Assembly: GCA_037974665.1 (NCBI GenBank)
Contig: CM075780.1
Location: 52,059,594 to 52,123,593 of the forward strand
Reading direction: 5' to 3'
Origin: Ehretia macrophylla
Taxonomy: Eukaryota; Streptophyta; Magnoliopsida; Boraginales; Ehretiaceae
DNA: 64,000 nucleotides
Shown here: positions 33,222 to 44,900 of the stretch, piece after piece
Position numbering within the stretch: the first letter of the stretch is position 1
Layout of the letters: each line of letters begins with the position of its first letter
Made by a program: the position numbers and the translations under genes
Notes under the pieces: generated by a model
What the model was told of the DNA's origin: nothing
The model's database searches: none
Seen by the model: the letters and a program-made list of their open reading frames with translations, nothing else

Positions 33222-36200
33222 ATGAAAGAAAGAAAATCGAACAAGTCTAATCTTCAGGAACAGGAGCATAGTCAGAACGGACACGTGTCTCCTTTCAAAT
33301 TCGCGAAATTGTTCGATCCTGATGCTTCTTGGGACAAGGTTAGATATTTAATTGATTATTTTTACTTAATATTATGTTTACTAGATATGTAATCAAATTT
33401 AATCGATAATTTTTATGATTGCTGATCTTGTTGCCCATTGTGTGCGGTAGATTTAGATATTATAATCTGACATAGTAGCCCGCGCGCGTAATAAGAGCTT
33501 CGTGCACCGAGTACTAGCTGTTATTTTATTGGTTGAATGAGTATTGTTTGGTAATTGTGTTACAGTTAAATAGAAAGGAATGCACATTATTGTTTTTTTG
33601 ATGAATTGGTGTAGTAGTTGATATTTTGGAGCTCGGAGTTAGGAATATAGGGTTCTTTTATAGTGGATGAAGCAAAATATAGCAACGAGTATATTGGATT
33701 TCTTGAAAAGAATAAAAGGGAAGTAAAGTTGTTAGTTGTGGCATTTAAAGGTGTTGTTTAATTTAGGGACTGCTTCTTCTATGTAATTTGAATTACGTGG
33801 GCGTTCTAGGATTTTAGCGTACAAGAAGAAGATTGACACTTGTTGGTCGTAAGTAATTACAGTATGGGGGAGATGATTGCTAATGTGTAGTTAGATATTA
33901 GTTTGTGGAGATCATAAAATGGATGATCTTGAAGACATAGTGCAGTGTACTAGGACCTTACTGCAAAAGCACTAGTAAAAGATAGTCTCTCGTTGTTTTC
34001 CATCTTTCATTCTGTCTTTGTGTAGGGGAGGGGGTTGCTTAAGAAGCCATTGGTGCCTTTTGCTACATTTCCCGTCCAATTCCAGATTTATGAAACAAAA
34101 AAAAAATGAAAACCTCTCAAGATAATACATGCCGTATTAAAAGATGAGGATTTTGAATTTAGGATTAATTGTTAACGGGTACAAGTCAAAAGTGCATGAT
34201 TTTTGTAAATCTTTCTGCATTTTGTATGACAAGCATAATAAGTCACAAATCGAACAGCTTCAAAGCATTAGTGAATGATGCGGTGATAGACAATCTAGTT
34301 CTAATAGCAGATGAAGGAACTAGATAACGTTTCATTAAGTAGAAAATTATTCGATATACAGGAAATATTTGGCAAGAAACTCTTTTTGGCAAAGGTAACG
34401 TATTATTAACTAAAATATTTGACAAAGAGAACACTTCATTGTAATTTTTTGCCATTGACTATTTCCAATGGATTCCAAGAAAAAGTAAATGTATTTTCTC
34501 GTTGAAGAAAGTCAAGTTGCTAAAGAAAACATGCAGTAATAAGAGTTGCCACTAAAAGACAAGACAAGTATGCTAATTGCTACATACATCCTTGCCCCTG
34601 AATTTGACCTTTTTCCTTTTGCCAACCTGAGGATGATGGGTGGTAGGTCGGAAATGATCCCAAGTCTGTAATTTTAATATTGGTTGCTAATATAAGCTGT
34701 TTTTAATTATGTTATAGTTCTTACTATCTAACTTTTCTTACAGGATCAACTGGGAGATGTACTGCATTGGATTCGACAAGCAGTTGCCCTCTTATGTGGC
34801 CTATTATGGGGCGCCATTCCCTTGGTTGGTGGTATCTGGTTAATTTTGTAAGTTAATGCTTATATGCCCCTTATTTTTCCTTTCTGTTACTTTTTTTTTT
34901 CTTTGCTGTATCACTTCCAAATTTGTTTAATTTCTTATCAATCCAGTTCATGCATTTTGACGCTGGGCGTCTAATTGCTCGCATTAAGGAGTGGATTTAT
35001 GAAAACCTATCTTATATACTTTTGTATGTGATTGCTTAAAGCTTGGTAATGGCTATTGTCTAATGCTTGGAGATATGATCTAATCCCAGAAAATTCTGCT
35101 GCTCTTTGGCCGGGGAGAGGTTCTGGAAGAGGAAGAAAAATTGGAGTAATAATGACCACAATATTTCTTAGGAAATTCACTCAACTGTTTTCATTTACTG
35201 TTTGCCGACATGACAGCACAAAGAAATCTGATTTCCATTGAAGTGACAAATCAGAATGAATTGAATCTCATATCATACCAGCCAGTTGAACTGCGTACTG
35301 GTAGCCCTGCCAGGAGGTTACATACCCAAGACAAGAAAGTTTAATTATCGGCAAAATGGATGAATGTCGGTGAACCGGCCATATTGGTGAATACCAGTCC
35401 ATGTGGGTATATATCTTACATGGATGGCCCTTTCAGGTTATAGGTTGAGATATAGGTTTGAGAGAGTTTGAAAAAATTAATTTCGTTCAAAACTTAAATG
35501 TAGTTTATATGCTAACCTGGTGGAGATAATCACTTGTTGGTCACTAGAATTATGGGAAGGAAAACTATTAGGACATATTATGTATGTCTTCAGCCTTCCA
35601 GTCTTTTCTCCTTCTGTGCTCTTCCCCCAAGATGCTCTGTGTTTGATCTCCTAAAGGGATTTACTATAGTATCAGAAAAGGAGATCACAATTGAGTGATG
35701 CTAATGAAGTGTGCTGTAGTTTATTGCGTGCTGTATTTCCCAAGGACATAGGTATGAAACCTGTGAAAATCATTGTGCCAATTCACGGAGATGAGATGAT
35801 AATTATGTGCTTCATCTTTGTAAGTGTTTTTGATTATGAGATAACTGTGTAGCTGCTTGAGACCACGTGCTCAATCTGATAATTCTTCCAACAATTACAG
35901 CTTCCTGACTGTTACCCTTTTCTTGAAAGAATTCCAGTGGCAAATCTTTTTCCATTTCCGGACAATTTCTATTCTACTTTCTCAGAAAAGTTTTCCCTTC
36001 ATCTTTCCAAGTGATATTTGACGTTTTCTCCATTTTGGTTTCATCAGTATATGGGTGATTGAATCACTCAAAAGAATTAACATTCAAGAATCTGCTTCAC
36101 ATGGTAAACTTTGGCTTTTGCTTCATCTATATTACTTCGTAACTGTGGATGATTAGCTACAGATTGAAGTTTGTTTATGGAAAGGATTTGGTGTAGCAAT

Positions 36201-36924
36201 TAATTCTCTCTTTGTAGGCTTTCAAATTGGTTACTGAATCACTTATACTTCATTTCTTGGTCAAAATTTGTTCTGTTGCTACTTTTTGGTGGGTGAAAGG
36301 GCAACAGTACTCTGTATGTCTCAACTTTATCGGAGATTTTTCAGAATACTACTATTCTTCCCCTTCATGTTTCTCGTTTGAGCTGGCTCAGTCCTTTGTG
36401 CTACCATCTTAGTTTGCCTCTGATGGAGCAGCGGCGGTTGTTGACCGTGTGTGTTTGGAATTGGGGTTGGGGTGGGGGGCGCTGCTGGTGGTAGTGGTTT
36501 CCTATTTTTTGTTGTCAAATTTTCCTTGTAGTTCTGTTTAGCTGCTTGTAAAATTTTCTTATGTTCAAATGCCATTCAGTTGTGTCAAATCGAACACTAA
36601 CTTTTGGTGCTGACTTTGTTTTTCAGGTTCTTGGTGGTATCCTCCGGAATCATCTATGGCTATTATGCAATAATACTAAAGATGGATGAAGAAGAATATG
36701 GTGGTCATGGAGCTCTCCTCCAAGAGGGGCTTTTTGCTTCTGTAACCCTCTTCCTGGTACTGAAAACATCGTTGCCTCCTTTCTTTTTCTGTACTTTCCC
36801 AAGACATAATAGTCAATTGCGGTGTTGTTAACTAATTGATTTACTAGTATTTCCTAACTTTTCTTCTTTCTTGCTCTTTTTTCAGCTTGCATGGATACTT
36901 GTCTACAGTTTGGCCCATTTTTGA
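33222..36924 (+). CDS. RAB5IF/C20orf24 homologue (Rab5-interacting protein family)
   Basis: Four exons (33222-33338, 34744-34847, 36627-36756, 36886-36924) splice in phase to a 129-aa protein; all introns are GT..AG. Residues 1-39 are hydrophilic and basic. Hydrophobic helices follow at about 48-65 and 66-90 (VALLCGLLWGAIPLVGGIW, FLVVSSGIIYGYYAIIL), with a third from about 109 to the C-terminus (FASVTLFLLAWILVYSLAHF). LHWIRQAVALLCGLLWG and GGHGALLQEGLF are the conserved family segments. The human counterpart (RAB5IF/OPTI) sits in the ER membrane with TMCO1 in the multipass translocon (family knowledge). Matches Arabidopsis At5g59410/At2g29020 by recollection. The start is the first ATG of the leader. 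Confidence 0.9.
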
Positions 36925-37327
36925 TCAACTAGGTTCTCGACTTGGCAGCCACCAACTTGTGCTCTATCCACTTCAATTTGCACCATGATAGTCGATAGTC
37001 TAGCTTAGATGTACGATAACTATTTTTTTTATTCCCTCAAAACCATGAGGAAATTGTGCAATTGGCAAGTGCAGTTTTCTAATCAACATACTCCCGAGTG
37101 TTGAATAGTAGTTTTGCAGATTCCGGAACATTTTAGCTTTTAATTCATGATACACAGTTTCAATTACTGTTTTTATCCGTATTACTGCTGGCATTGCTGT
37201 GGAACTTTATTATGTAACATTCCTGCAAAGCCTCAAACTATGCTATTATGTCAACAAATTATATTTTTCATTCTTTCATCTACAATTAGATAGGAACTTG
37301 CTAATAGCAACTTCTTGTCATGCATTG

Positions 37328-37507
37328 CCCTCAAGGGTATAGTCTACTGGTAGTGGGGTGAAATCGCATTTGTGAGGTCATGGGTTGATACTTCTCACTG
37401 AATGAATTATTGACTTGGTGCATGTGTGAGGGCGTACCCTGATGCACTCCGGGGTTTACCAATTGGTAGTTGAACTCTACTAACTAAGTTATCACGTCAT
37501 CCAAAAA
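37328..37507 (+). mobile_element. tRNA-derived SINE, second full-length copy
   Basis: Same family and orientation as 8316-8514: A-box-like tagtctactggtagtgg, box-B-like ggtcatgggttgatactt, shared 3' end cacgtcatcc plus A6. The flanks acttcttgtcatgcattg (37310-37327) and acttgttgtcatgcgttg (37508-37525) are an 18-bp duplication with two mismatches. It sits about 400 bp past the RAB5IF stop codon, possibly in or beyond the 3' UTR. Confidence 0.83.
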
Positions 37508-37525
37508 ACTTGTTGTCATGCGTTG

Positions 37526-38566
37526 GTCTGCCTTGAGGATGCCCCAGACAAGTCTTTTCCTACTGTATTTTCTTGTTCCTAACTCATTTTCTGGCATTTG
37601 CATCTGTTCCGGAACTACCATCAAAAGGGTAAGAAGTAAGAACCCATGTGCAAACTACTTGTTTTGCTGATCTGACTGGTTCTAGAGGCTTTTAGGTGCT
37701 ACATTTTATTGATGGGTATGTTTGAGCCATTTCCAAGTTTATCACAAATAACAAAAAGATCCATCCATACCCTCCACCTTGGCCTCACTCAAGGAAACGA
37801 TCAAGATTTAACAATTGTGAACTATCAAACTCATTTCATCATAATTGGATCATCAAGTTACTACTATTAGATCTCATCATTAGTTTACAACTATTAGATC
37901 TCGTTATTAAATCACTTTTATTAGTTCTCGCTCGTAATGTAACAATGTTATGAATAAATCCATTTCCCTCACATGGGTGCTTCTCGGTAGTCTCTCATTC
38001 TGTCTTTCCTTCCCGCCATGGGTTTTCCCCCAAGCATCCCCATTTATATTTTGTTTCTGAAAGTTGTGGAAACATGGAACATAGCAATTAGTTTGATTGG
38101 ACTTGCAGATCAAGAACTTCAGCATTCAGCTAATTAAATCTAATGGTTGCTGTCTTGAGGAAAAAATGTACTTTCTGGGCATTAAATTGGGTGGTCATCG
38201 TTTTTTCAAGGGTTATGCGCTCAAATAAAACACCAAAAGACTAATCTGTTAGAAAGAAGAACTCCTTGCCCCTTGTGAGGGTAAGATCCTGATGTGGAAC
38301 CATTACATGGCCGTCTTAGGCATAAGCTGCATTTGCCTTCATTAAATCATGCAAGACTGTCTAGTGCAAAGAAAAACTCTTTATACCTCAAATTTTTCAT
38401 CTTTTGTGCTTGTCGTTTCTATAGTTTGATCTTCATATAATTTACAGAGAACTTTCTGTTGCTAGGAAATAAGAATTCTTGGACTCTGGCCATCTGGTAA
38501 AGTTAAGGCATCTGTTCCCTCCTCTGCCAGCCACATAGAACAGAGCTATAACTGCTGAGTTCCCAT
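37526..38566. other. intergenic between RAB5IF and the PPR gene
   Basis: No coding frame with family resemblance. A segment around 37830-37970 shares motifs (ctcgtaatgtaa, atcc) with 48000-48150, perhaps diverged copies of one repeat. Confidence 0.35.
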
Positions 38567-38714
38567 GATCACAGATCATTACCCCATGAATCTGAACAGG
38601 TTGACAAAATGCTATTGGTTCCCAGACTACTATATTCATCAAGGATCAGGGATCACGGATCACCATTGCATGAACCTGAACAGGTTGACAAAACGGTATT
38701 GGTTCCCAGAACAC
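38567..38714. repeat. 84-bp-period tandem duplication
   Basis: gatcacagatcattaccccatg... (38567) and gatcacggatcaccattgcatg... (38651) share ctgaacaggttgacaaaa and ttggttcccaga at the same spacing, with about 10 differences. It lies downstream of the PPR stop codon, possibly in its 3' UTR. Confidence 0.8.
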
Positions 38715-38940
38715 TAATATTGAGGTGGATGATCGACATTCAGGCTGCGAGAGCTTTGGTAGCAGTACAGATGGTAGTTCAGTGGATCAAATTGCCTGTT
38801 ATAGTCTGATGTCATCTGCAGAATACCCCACAGGTCACCTAGCAAGGACATTAGGCAGTCTTTGGATATATCAGTGGATCAGCAGACATTCAGGAGTATC
38901 ATTGCTTGGCTGGCATTCTAGCAAATCTAGCAGAATCCAC

Positions 38941-39090
38941 TGATCTGATTAATCAGTAGAGCTCTGTCGCCCGGCACTCCATTTCACTCGCATTTCAAGA
39001 CTCAATTCTCTTCAGCGGAACCTATTGATCTGATCAATCAGTATAGCTCTACCTCCCGTCCATTTCACTCACTTTTAGGACTCGATAATA
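38941..39090. repeat. 85-bp-period tandem duplication
   Basis: tgatctgattaatcagtaga (38941) and tgatctgatcaatcagtata (39026) each lead to a tccatttcactc block and a gactcgat-like end. It is a different sequence from the 84-bp repeat just upstream but has almost the same period. Confidence 0.8.
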
Positions 39091-39244
39091 ATTGTTATGT
39101 TCAGGCACTTGCTTGTCTCAGTAGATCATAACTTCAGGTTCAGGTTGCTTTCATTGTATTTTGTTGTTACACAACAGCATGTCTTTGCACTGGCTTCCTG
39201 AAATCTTCTCTCCAAGCCTGTTGTAAGCCATTGTGGCGTTTGTT

Positions 39245-41290
39245 TTACCAGTAGTCCCTGCAAGAGCAAGACCCTTCTTTGAAGTGGTGGAACCTATGTC
39301 GATCCCTCACCACTATTTCTCGTTCAAAAATTGCAGAAATCAACTTTATAACAGCATGACAATCAGCACATATTCGGAGATTTTTTACCACCCGAATTAC
39401 AGTGTTCTTATCAGTTGCAATAAGCCCGTAGGCAACAGCCAGCTTCTCACTGTGGAAAAACAAAGCCTTCTCTTTTTCCTCCTCCTCAACATCAAAAAAT
39501 ACCTCGTTGGTGCTAGCTACATGGCCTGCAATCCTCAAGCGCTTATAGATCTCATCAATCATTCTGTAGATTTCTTTACTTCGAGGGTGAATCTTCTCCT
39601 CCACCCCAAATTCATGTATTTCACCATCAATCCCAATGGAGCTACAACCTCTTAACTTACTAATACCTTTCTCCTTCATCAACTTCCTTACTTTTGCAAC
39701 ACCATCCCACCTTCCAGCATTTGCGTATATGTTGGACATAATTGCCAAGTAACCCCCATCTCCTAGGTCAAGCTGGATCAAGTGTTCGATAGCCAGTTCT
39801 GCAAGATGAACATTGCCGTGGATTTTACATGCCCCTAACAAAGCACCCCAAACTCCCTTGTGTGGCTCAAGAGGCATACTTTGTATCAAATCATAAGCCT
39901 CATCTAACAAACCAGCTCGACCAAGAAGATCAACCATGCAACTATAGTGCTCTAATTGAGGTGTTAAGGCAAGTTCTTTACACATATCTTTGAAGCATTT
40001 TCTTCCTTCATCAACCAATCCTGCATGCACACAAGCACACAAAACTCCCAGAACAGTTGCATCATTAGGCTTCACATTCTCATTTTTCATAAGGTAAAAG
40101 AACTCCAAGGCACGTTTACTCTGCCCATTCATCGAGAACCCCATGATCATTGCGTTCCAAGCAACAACATCCCTTTCCCGCATCTTATCAAAGACATTTT
40201 CAGCATTCTCCAAATCACCGGACTTGGAGAAGATATCCACTAAAGCTGTCCGAACCAGAGCATTCATAGAAATACTCCTCCTATCGATAAACGAATGCAG
40301 CCGCTTTCCCATATCCAGTGCTCCAAGTTGCCCACAAGCAGAGAGAACGCTCACAAGTGTAACCTCATTAGGACTCACATTCTCCCTCAGCATCTCATGA
40401 AAGCACTTAATCGCTTCATTAACCCTCTTACCTCGGACTAACCCTCCAATCACCGTATTCCAAGACACCAAGTCCCTCGTAGGCCTTTCATGAAAAAACC
40501 TCAACAAAACCTCCAATTCCCCATTCTTCGCATACCCACCTAACATAGTATTATACATTAACAAATCCTTCGCCGGCGCTTGATCAAAAAACCTCTCAGC
40601 ACTAACTAAATCCCCAACTTTCACGTAACTGGAAACCATCATATTCCAAACAACAAGATCCTTATTAGGCATCTTCTCAAACAATCTACACGCGGTGTCC
40701 ATATCACTACATTTATTCATGTATTGCCCCAACAACGTCGTCCACACCACCTCATCTTTAACCGGCAATGCCTCAAATACACGCTTCGCCGCACTAATAC
40801 TCAACATTCCACCATACAGTTCAATCAAACTAGTACCTACAAACACATCCACATCAACTCCAATCTTCAAAACCTGTCCATGTACACATTGTCCTCTATC
40901 AAAGTCCATAGTATCCGAACACGCCCGGACAACAAAAGGGTAAGTGAAGCGGTCGGGCCGGACGTGTTGGGCCCGCATTTGAGAAAAGTATTGAAGGGGT
41001 TTAATGGGGTTTTGTTTCTGTTGGTACCCGCGGATTACGGTGTTCCAAACAAAAGAGTTTGGTTGGAGCATTTGGTCGAACAGTTGGGATGCGTAGGCCA
41101 TGAGGCCTAGTGTGGAGCAGCGGGTGATGAAGTTTCCAACTGCGAAGTTGTTTTGGTGAAGGCCTGTGCGGAGGAGGTAAACATGGAGGGATTTGAGGTG
41201 GTTTGCTGTTTTGAGTAGTGAGTTGGGTGCTTTTAGTAACGATAAAGCGAGCTGTTTTTGGTGACATTCTTGTTGTGTATCCTCGTACAT
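39245..41290 (-). CDS. DYW-class pentatricopeptide-repeat protein
   Basis: A single exon of 681 codons plus stop, intact. A tandem series of PLS-type PPR motifs runs from about residue 50 to 500 (VWNTVIRGYQ, VWTTLLGQYMN, VAWNAMIMGFSMNG), then E/E+ motifs (GVWGALLGACKIHGNVHLAE) and a C-terminal DYW deaminase domain. That domain keeps the zinc-binding HxE (HSEKLA), CxxC (CADC), the CxC (CSC) and the terminal tripeptide DYW. Proteins of this class edit C to U in chloroplast or mitochondrial transcripts, with target choice set by the PPR array (family knowledge). The presequence is short, so the organelle is not clear. The ATG at 41290 follows a T/C-rich stretch on the plus strand. The Arabidopsis orthologue is not identified here. 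Confidence 0.95.
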   Translation of the reverse strand: MYEDTQQECHQKQLALSLLKAPNSLLKTANHLKSLHVYLLRTGLHQNNFAVGNFITRCSTLGLMAYASQLFDQMLQPNSFVWNTVIRGYQQKQNPIKPLQYFSQMRAQHVRPDRFTYPFVVRACSDTMDFDRGQCVHGQVLKIGVDVDVFVGTSLIELYGGMLSISAAKRVFEALPVKDEVVWTTLLGQYMNKCSDMDTACRLFEKMPNKDLVVWNMMVSSYVKVGDLVSAERFFDQAPAKDLLMYNTMLGGYAKNGELEVLLRFFHERPTRDLVSWNTVIGGLVRGKRVNEAIKCFHEMLRENVSPNEVTLVSVLSACGQLGALDMGKRLHSFIDRRSISMNALVRTALVDIFSKSGDLENAENVFDKMRERDVVAWNAMIMGFSMNGQSKRALEFFYLMKNENVKPNDATVLGVLCACVHAGLVDEGRKCFKDMCKELALTPQLEHYSCMVDLLGRAGLLDEAYDLIQSMPLEPHKGVWGALLGACKIHGNVHLAELAIEHLIQLDLGDGGYLAIMSNIYANAGRWDGVAKVRKLMKEKGISKLRGCSSIGIDGEIHEFGVEEKIHPRSKEIYRMIDEIYKRLRIAGHVASTNEVFFDVEEEEKEKALFFHSEKLAVAYGLIATDKNTVIRVVKNLRICADCHAVIKLISAIFEREIVVRDRHRFHHFKEGSCSCRDYW

Positions 41291-41294
41291 ACAA

Positions 41295-41664
41295 TAGCTT
41301 CTTTTTTTTTTTCTTTTTTCTTTTCTTTTTGTCTTGTCGAGAAATGTATCCTATATTTTATGCTGCAGATTTTGAGTTGGCGAATAATTCTCGATGTTTA
41401 ACTGAAACGTTCATAAGTGATCTGAGGTGAAATGATATCCTTCTCGGAGTTTTTATTTGCAACTTGCAAGAAAGAACTAAGTCAATGATAGCACGAGAGC
41501 CCTTAGACAAATATTAATGAGGTTTAAGCGTAGGAAAAAATAGCCATGTTATGTTGGAATAACTTACCCTTGAATTGTATTGCTTGGAATCTTGATTCTA
41601 GAATTTTTGTTAGTTGAACATTCTTTTAGTTGTAGAGGTGAAAGTTATTGTGGGGGGTGATACT
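41295..41664. other. PPR gene upstream region
   Basis: A polypyrimidine run (plus strand) at about 41300-41332, then ordinary AT-rich DNA to the hAT insertion at 41665. No TATA box was secure. Confidence 0.35.
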
Positions 41665-41672
41665 GCCTTGCC

Positions 41673-41865
41673 TAGGGATGGTAATGAGTGCGGTTTTAAT
41701 CCGAAATCGATGGGTATCCGCTCGATAAAAATTTGATAAAAAAAATCGATAGATAAATTGGTAGATTTTAGTTTTTAAAAGTCGAAACCGATGGTTAAAC
41801 CGATAGGTTATAGTTTTAGACGTAAAAAAATACTGAAACCCGAAACTCGAAACCCAATTATTAAT

Positions 41866-41918
<53 letters not shown>

Positions 41919-44900
41919 TAATTGTTTTTTTCTTTTGGTCAAGGTATCCAATGTTTTGGTCGTTTGAAAGTGCAAACATGATTATCAACTTTTTTTTTGT
42001 CCCCCACATTAACAACACTTTGTATTTTTTATTATTTTTTTAATGATGGCTATCACTTATTGTTTCTTCTTCAAATTTCATTTGATCATTTCTATTTTCT
42101 AACGTTTTGCTTTCTTTTTCTTCTCAGAACTGAGATCTCAAACTACATTCTTCTTCTTCATTCTTTCCAATTTCAATTCTCGCATTATCTAAGGTAATAT
42201 TAATATATATAACTACACAAAGTTAAGGGTAATATATCATGATAACTTTGTATTATATTTATATTAATTTTGTTGGTTATATAGTTTTATTCATAATTTT
42301 TTTTATTGTTCTTTTTTTTTTTCAGTAGATGAACATCCTGTCTTAGGCATCAACTAAGGTACGTTATTTGAATTATTTCTCGTAATAATTTTGTTAGTGT
42401 ATCTTTTGTTAATTATATTTTAGTTATTATTATTATTATTTTAATATTTTGGTAAATATCTTACTTATTTTGTTTAATATTTCAGTAGATCTATAGGATC
42501 TTAATTATATTTTAGTTTTTTTTTTTTAATTTGGTACAGTTTGGCCGATAGAAATGATGAAATATGAATCATGGTTTGCTCTTTGCATGTTACTGATAAT
42601 GTTTTATTTCCTACGTTGATACATTTTTTCACATGGAGTACTATAAATGGTCATGGCTAAAGTTGCAACTAGATATGATCTTTATTCTTTTAGCTTCTAG
42701 GTTGCATTCAGACATTCTTAGATTCGTTTAATGGAATTTGGATTTTGCATAATATGTTTATTTTTTTATAAGAAAATGATTAGATTATAAACTTGTTATT
42801 TTTTTTTTTTTATGTAGGTTGGATTTTTTTTTTTTCAAAAAATGACATCCCAAATGAATATTGACCTTGAAATTGAAAGTCAAGGTGAATGCAATATACC
42901 TACTAATTTACATTTTACGAGTACAACTTCTTCTCAAAATCCAAATTGTCCAACTTTTTCCCAACCCATAGAACCTCAACATAAATTTGTGAGGCAAAAA
43001 AGAGGAAATTGACTAGTAATGTGTGGGAGCATATGAAAAAGATGAAAAAACATGATGTTGAGTATGCCATTTGTAACTATTGTAAGAAAGCATTGAAAGC
43101 TTCAAGTAGGAGTGAAACTTCAACTTTGAGAAGCCATTTAAATATATGTCCCAAAAAAAATCAAGAAAGCATTGGTGAGGCAATTGAACGCCAACAACAA
43201 AAGCAAATACAACCTCAAAAACAAAGTGATGGAAAGTTTCAATACAAAAATTTTACCATTAACCATGAATTTTCAAGGCATCAGCTTGCTCGTGCTATTA
43301 TTTTGCATGAATATCCTCTTTCTATTGTTGATCATGTTGGCTTTAGGGATTTTGTACATAGCCTCCAACCTATTTTTAAGATGGTTTCTCGAAACACCAT
43401 CAAGAAAGATATATTCAAAATTTATGAGATAGAGAGGTCAAAATTGCAAAATCTTTTAGAAAAGAACACAAGTCGTGTAGCCATCACAACCGACATGTGG
43501 AGTTCTAACCAGAAGAAGGGTTATATGAGTATCACCGCTCATTTTGTTGATAACAATTGGATTTTGCAAAGTCGTATATTAAGGTAAGATTATTTATTTA
43601 TGGCTAATAAATCTATTCATCCTTTGTAGTTTGCATTTTATAGCGTGAATGTGATTTATTGTTTGATGATATTATATGTAGGTTTATTTATGTGCTTGCA
43701 CCTCATACCACGGAAGTACTTGCTGAAAATTTACTAGATGGTTTAACTGCATGGAATTTGGAAACTAAATTGTCTACTATAACTTTAGATAATTGTAGCG
43801 CAAATGATGGGATTGTAAAGATAATTGTTGAGAAGTTATTTTCTGATTATTTGCTTGGAGGTAAGTTTATTCATATGCGGTGTTGTGCTCATATTCTAAA
43901 TCTCATTGTGAAAGATGGGTTGACAATTATAGAGGATGCAATTGCAATCATTCGTGAGAGTGTTTTGTTTTGGTCTGCTAGTCCATCTAGATAGGAAAAG
44001 TTTGAAGAGATGGCGCGTCAAATGAAACTTACTTGTACTAAGAAGTTGGGGATTGATATTAAAACAAGATGGAATTCTACTTATTTGATGCTTCGGGTTG
44101 CTTTGGAGTACAAGGATGTATTTTCTAGAATGAAACTTAGAGATAAAAATTATAAGAATGTGCCATCTGAACTTGATTGGAATCTAGCTGCCAAAATTTG
44201 TGAAAAGCTTAAACTCTTTCATAGTGTGACTGAGCTTTTCTCTGGTAGAAAGTATCCAACTTCAAACACTTACTTTGTTAAAGTTTGTGAGATTAGGGAA
44301 AATTTGTGTAAATGGATTTTATCTGAAGATGAAACAATTGCTTCCATGGAAAAAAATATGTTGCAAAAGTTTGAGAAGTATTAGAGTATTGTGCATGTCG
44401 TTATGGCTGTATCAGTTGTTTTGGATCCTAGATACAAAATGAAAGTTGTTGAGTTTTATTTTCCCTCATTTTATGGTGAATATGCAACTAAACAGATTGA
44501 AAGGGTTAAAAGATGTTGTTATGATTTGCTTAAAGAGTATCAGTCAAAGTCAAATATTTGTAAATCTCATGAAAGCATTCATGGTTCATCCAATTCACAA
44601 AATTTGGGAGATTCAACTTTGTTTGATGTTGAAGGAGAAAATATGGCCAAATTAGTACAATTTCTTAGTTCTACTACTACTACTACTACACATATGAAAT
44701 CAGAACTTGATCATTACTTAGAAGAGCCAGTTTTGCCATGGAGTTCGGACTTCGACATTCTTAATTGGTGGAAGACAAATTGGATAAAATTTCCTACTTT
44801 GCAACTAATAGCTCGAGATCTTTTGGCAATTCCAATTTCAACTGTTGCATCTGAGTCGACATTCAGTACCAGTAGGAGATTGGTTAGTCCACATAGAAGT

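Noticed and set aside
36327-36575. Minus-strand 82-codon Pro-rich frame
   Set aside because: Antisense to the G/T-rich part of RAB5IF intron 2; no conserved features.
39233-41110. Plus-strand open frames opposite the PPR gene, up to 140 codons
   Set aside because: They are antisense shadows of the long PPR coding frame, with no motif of their own.
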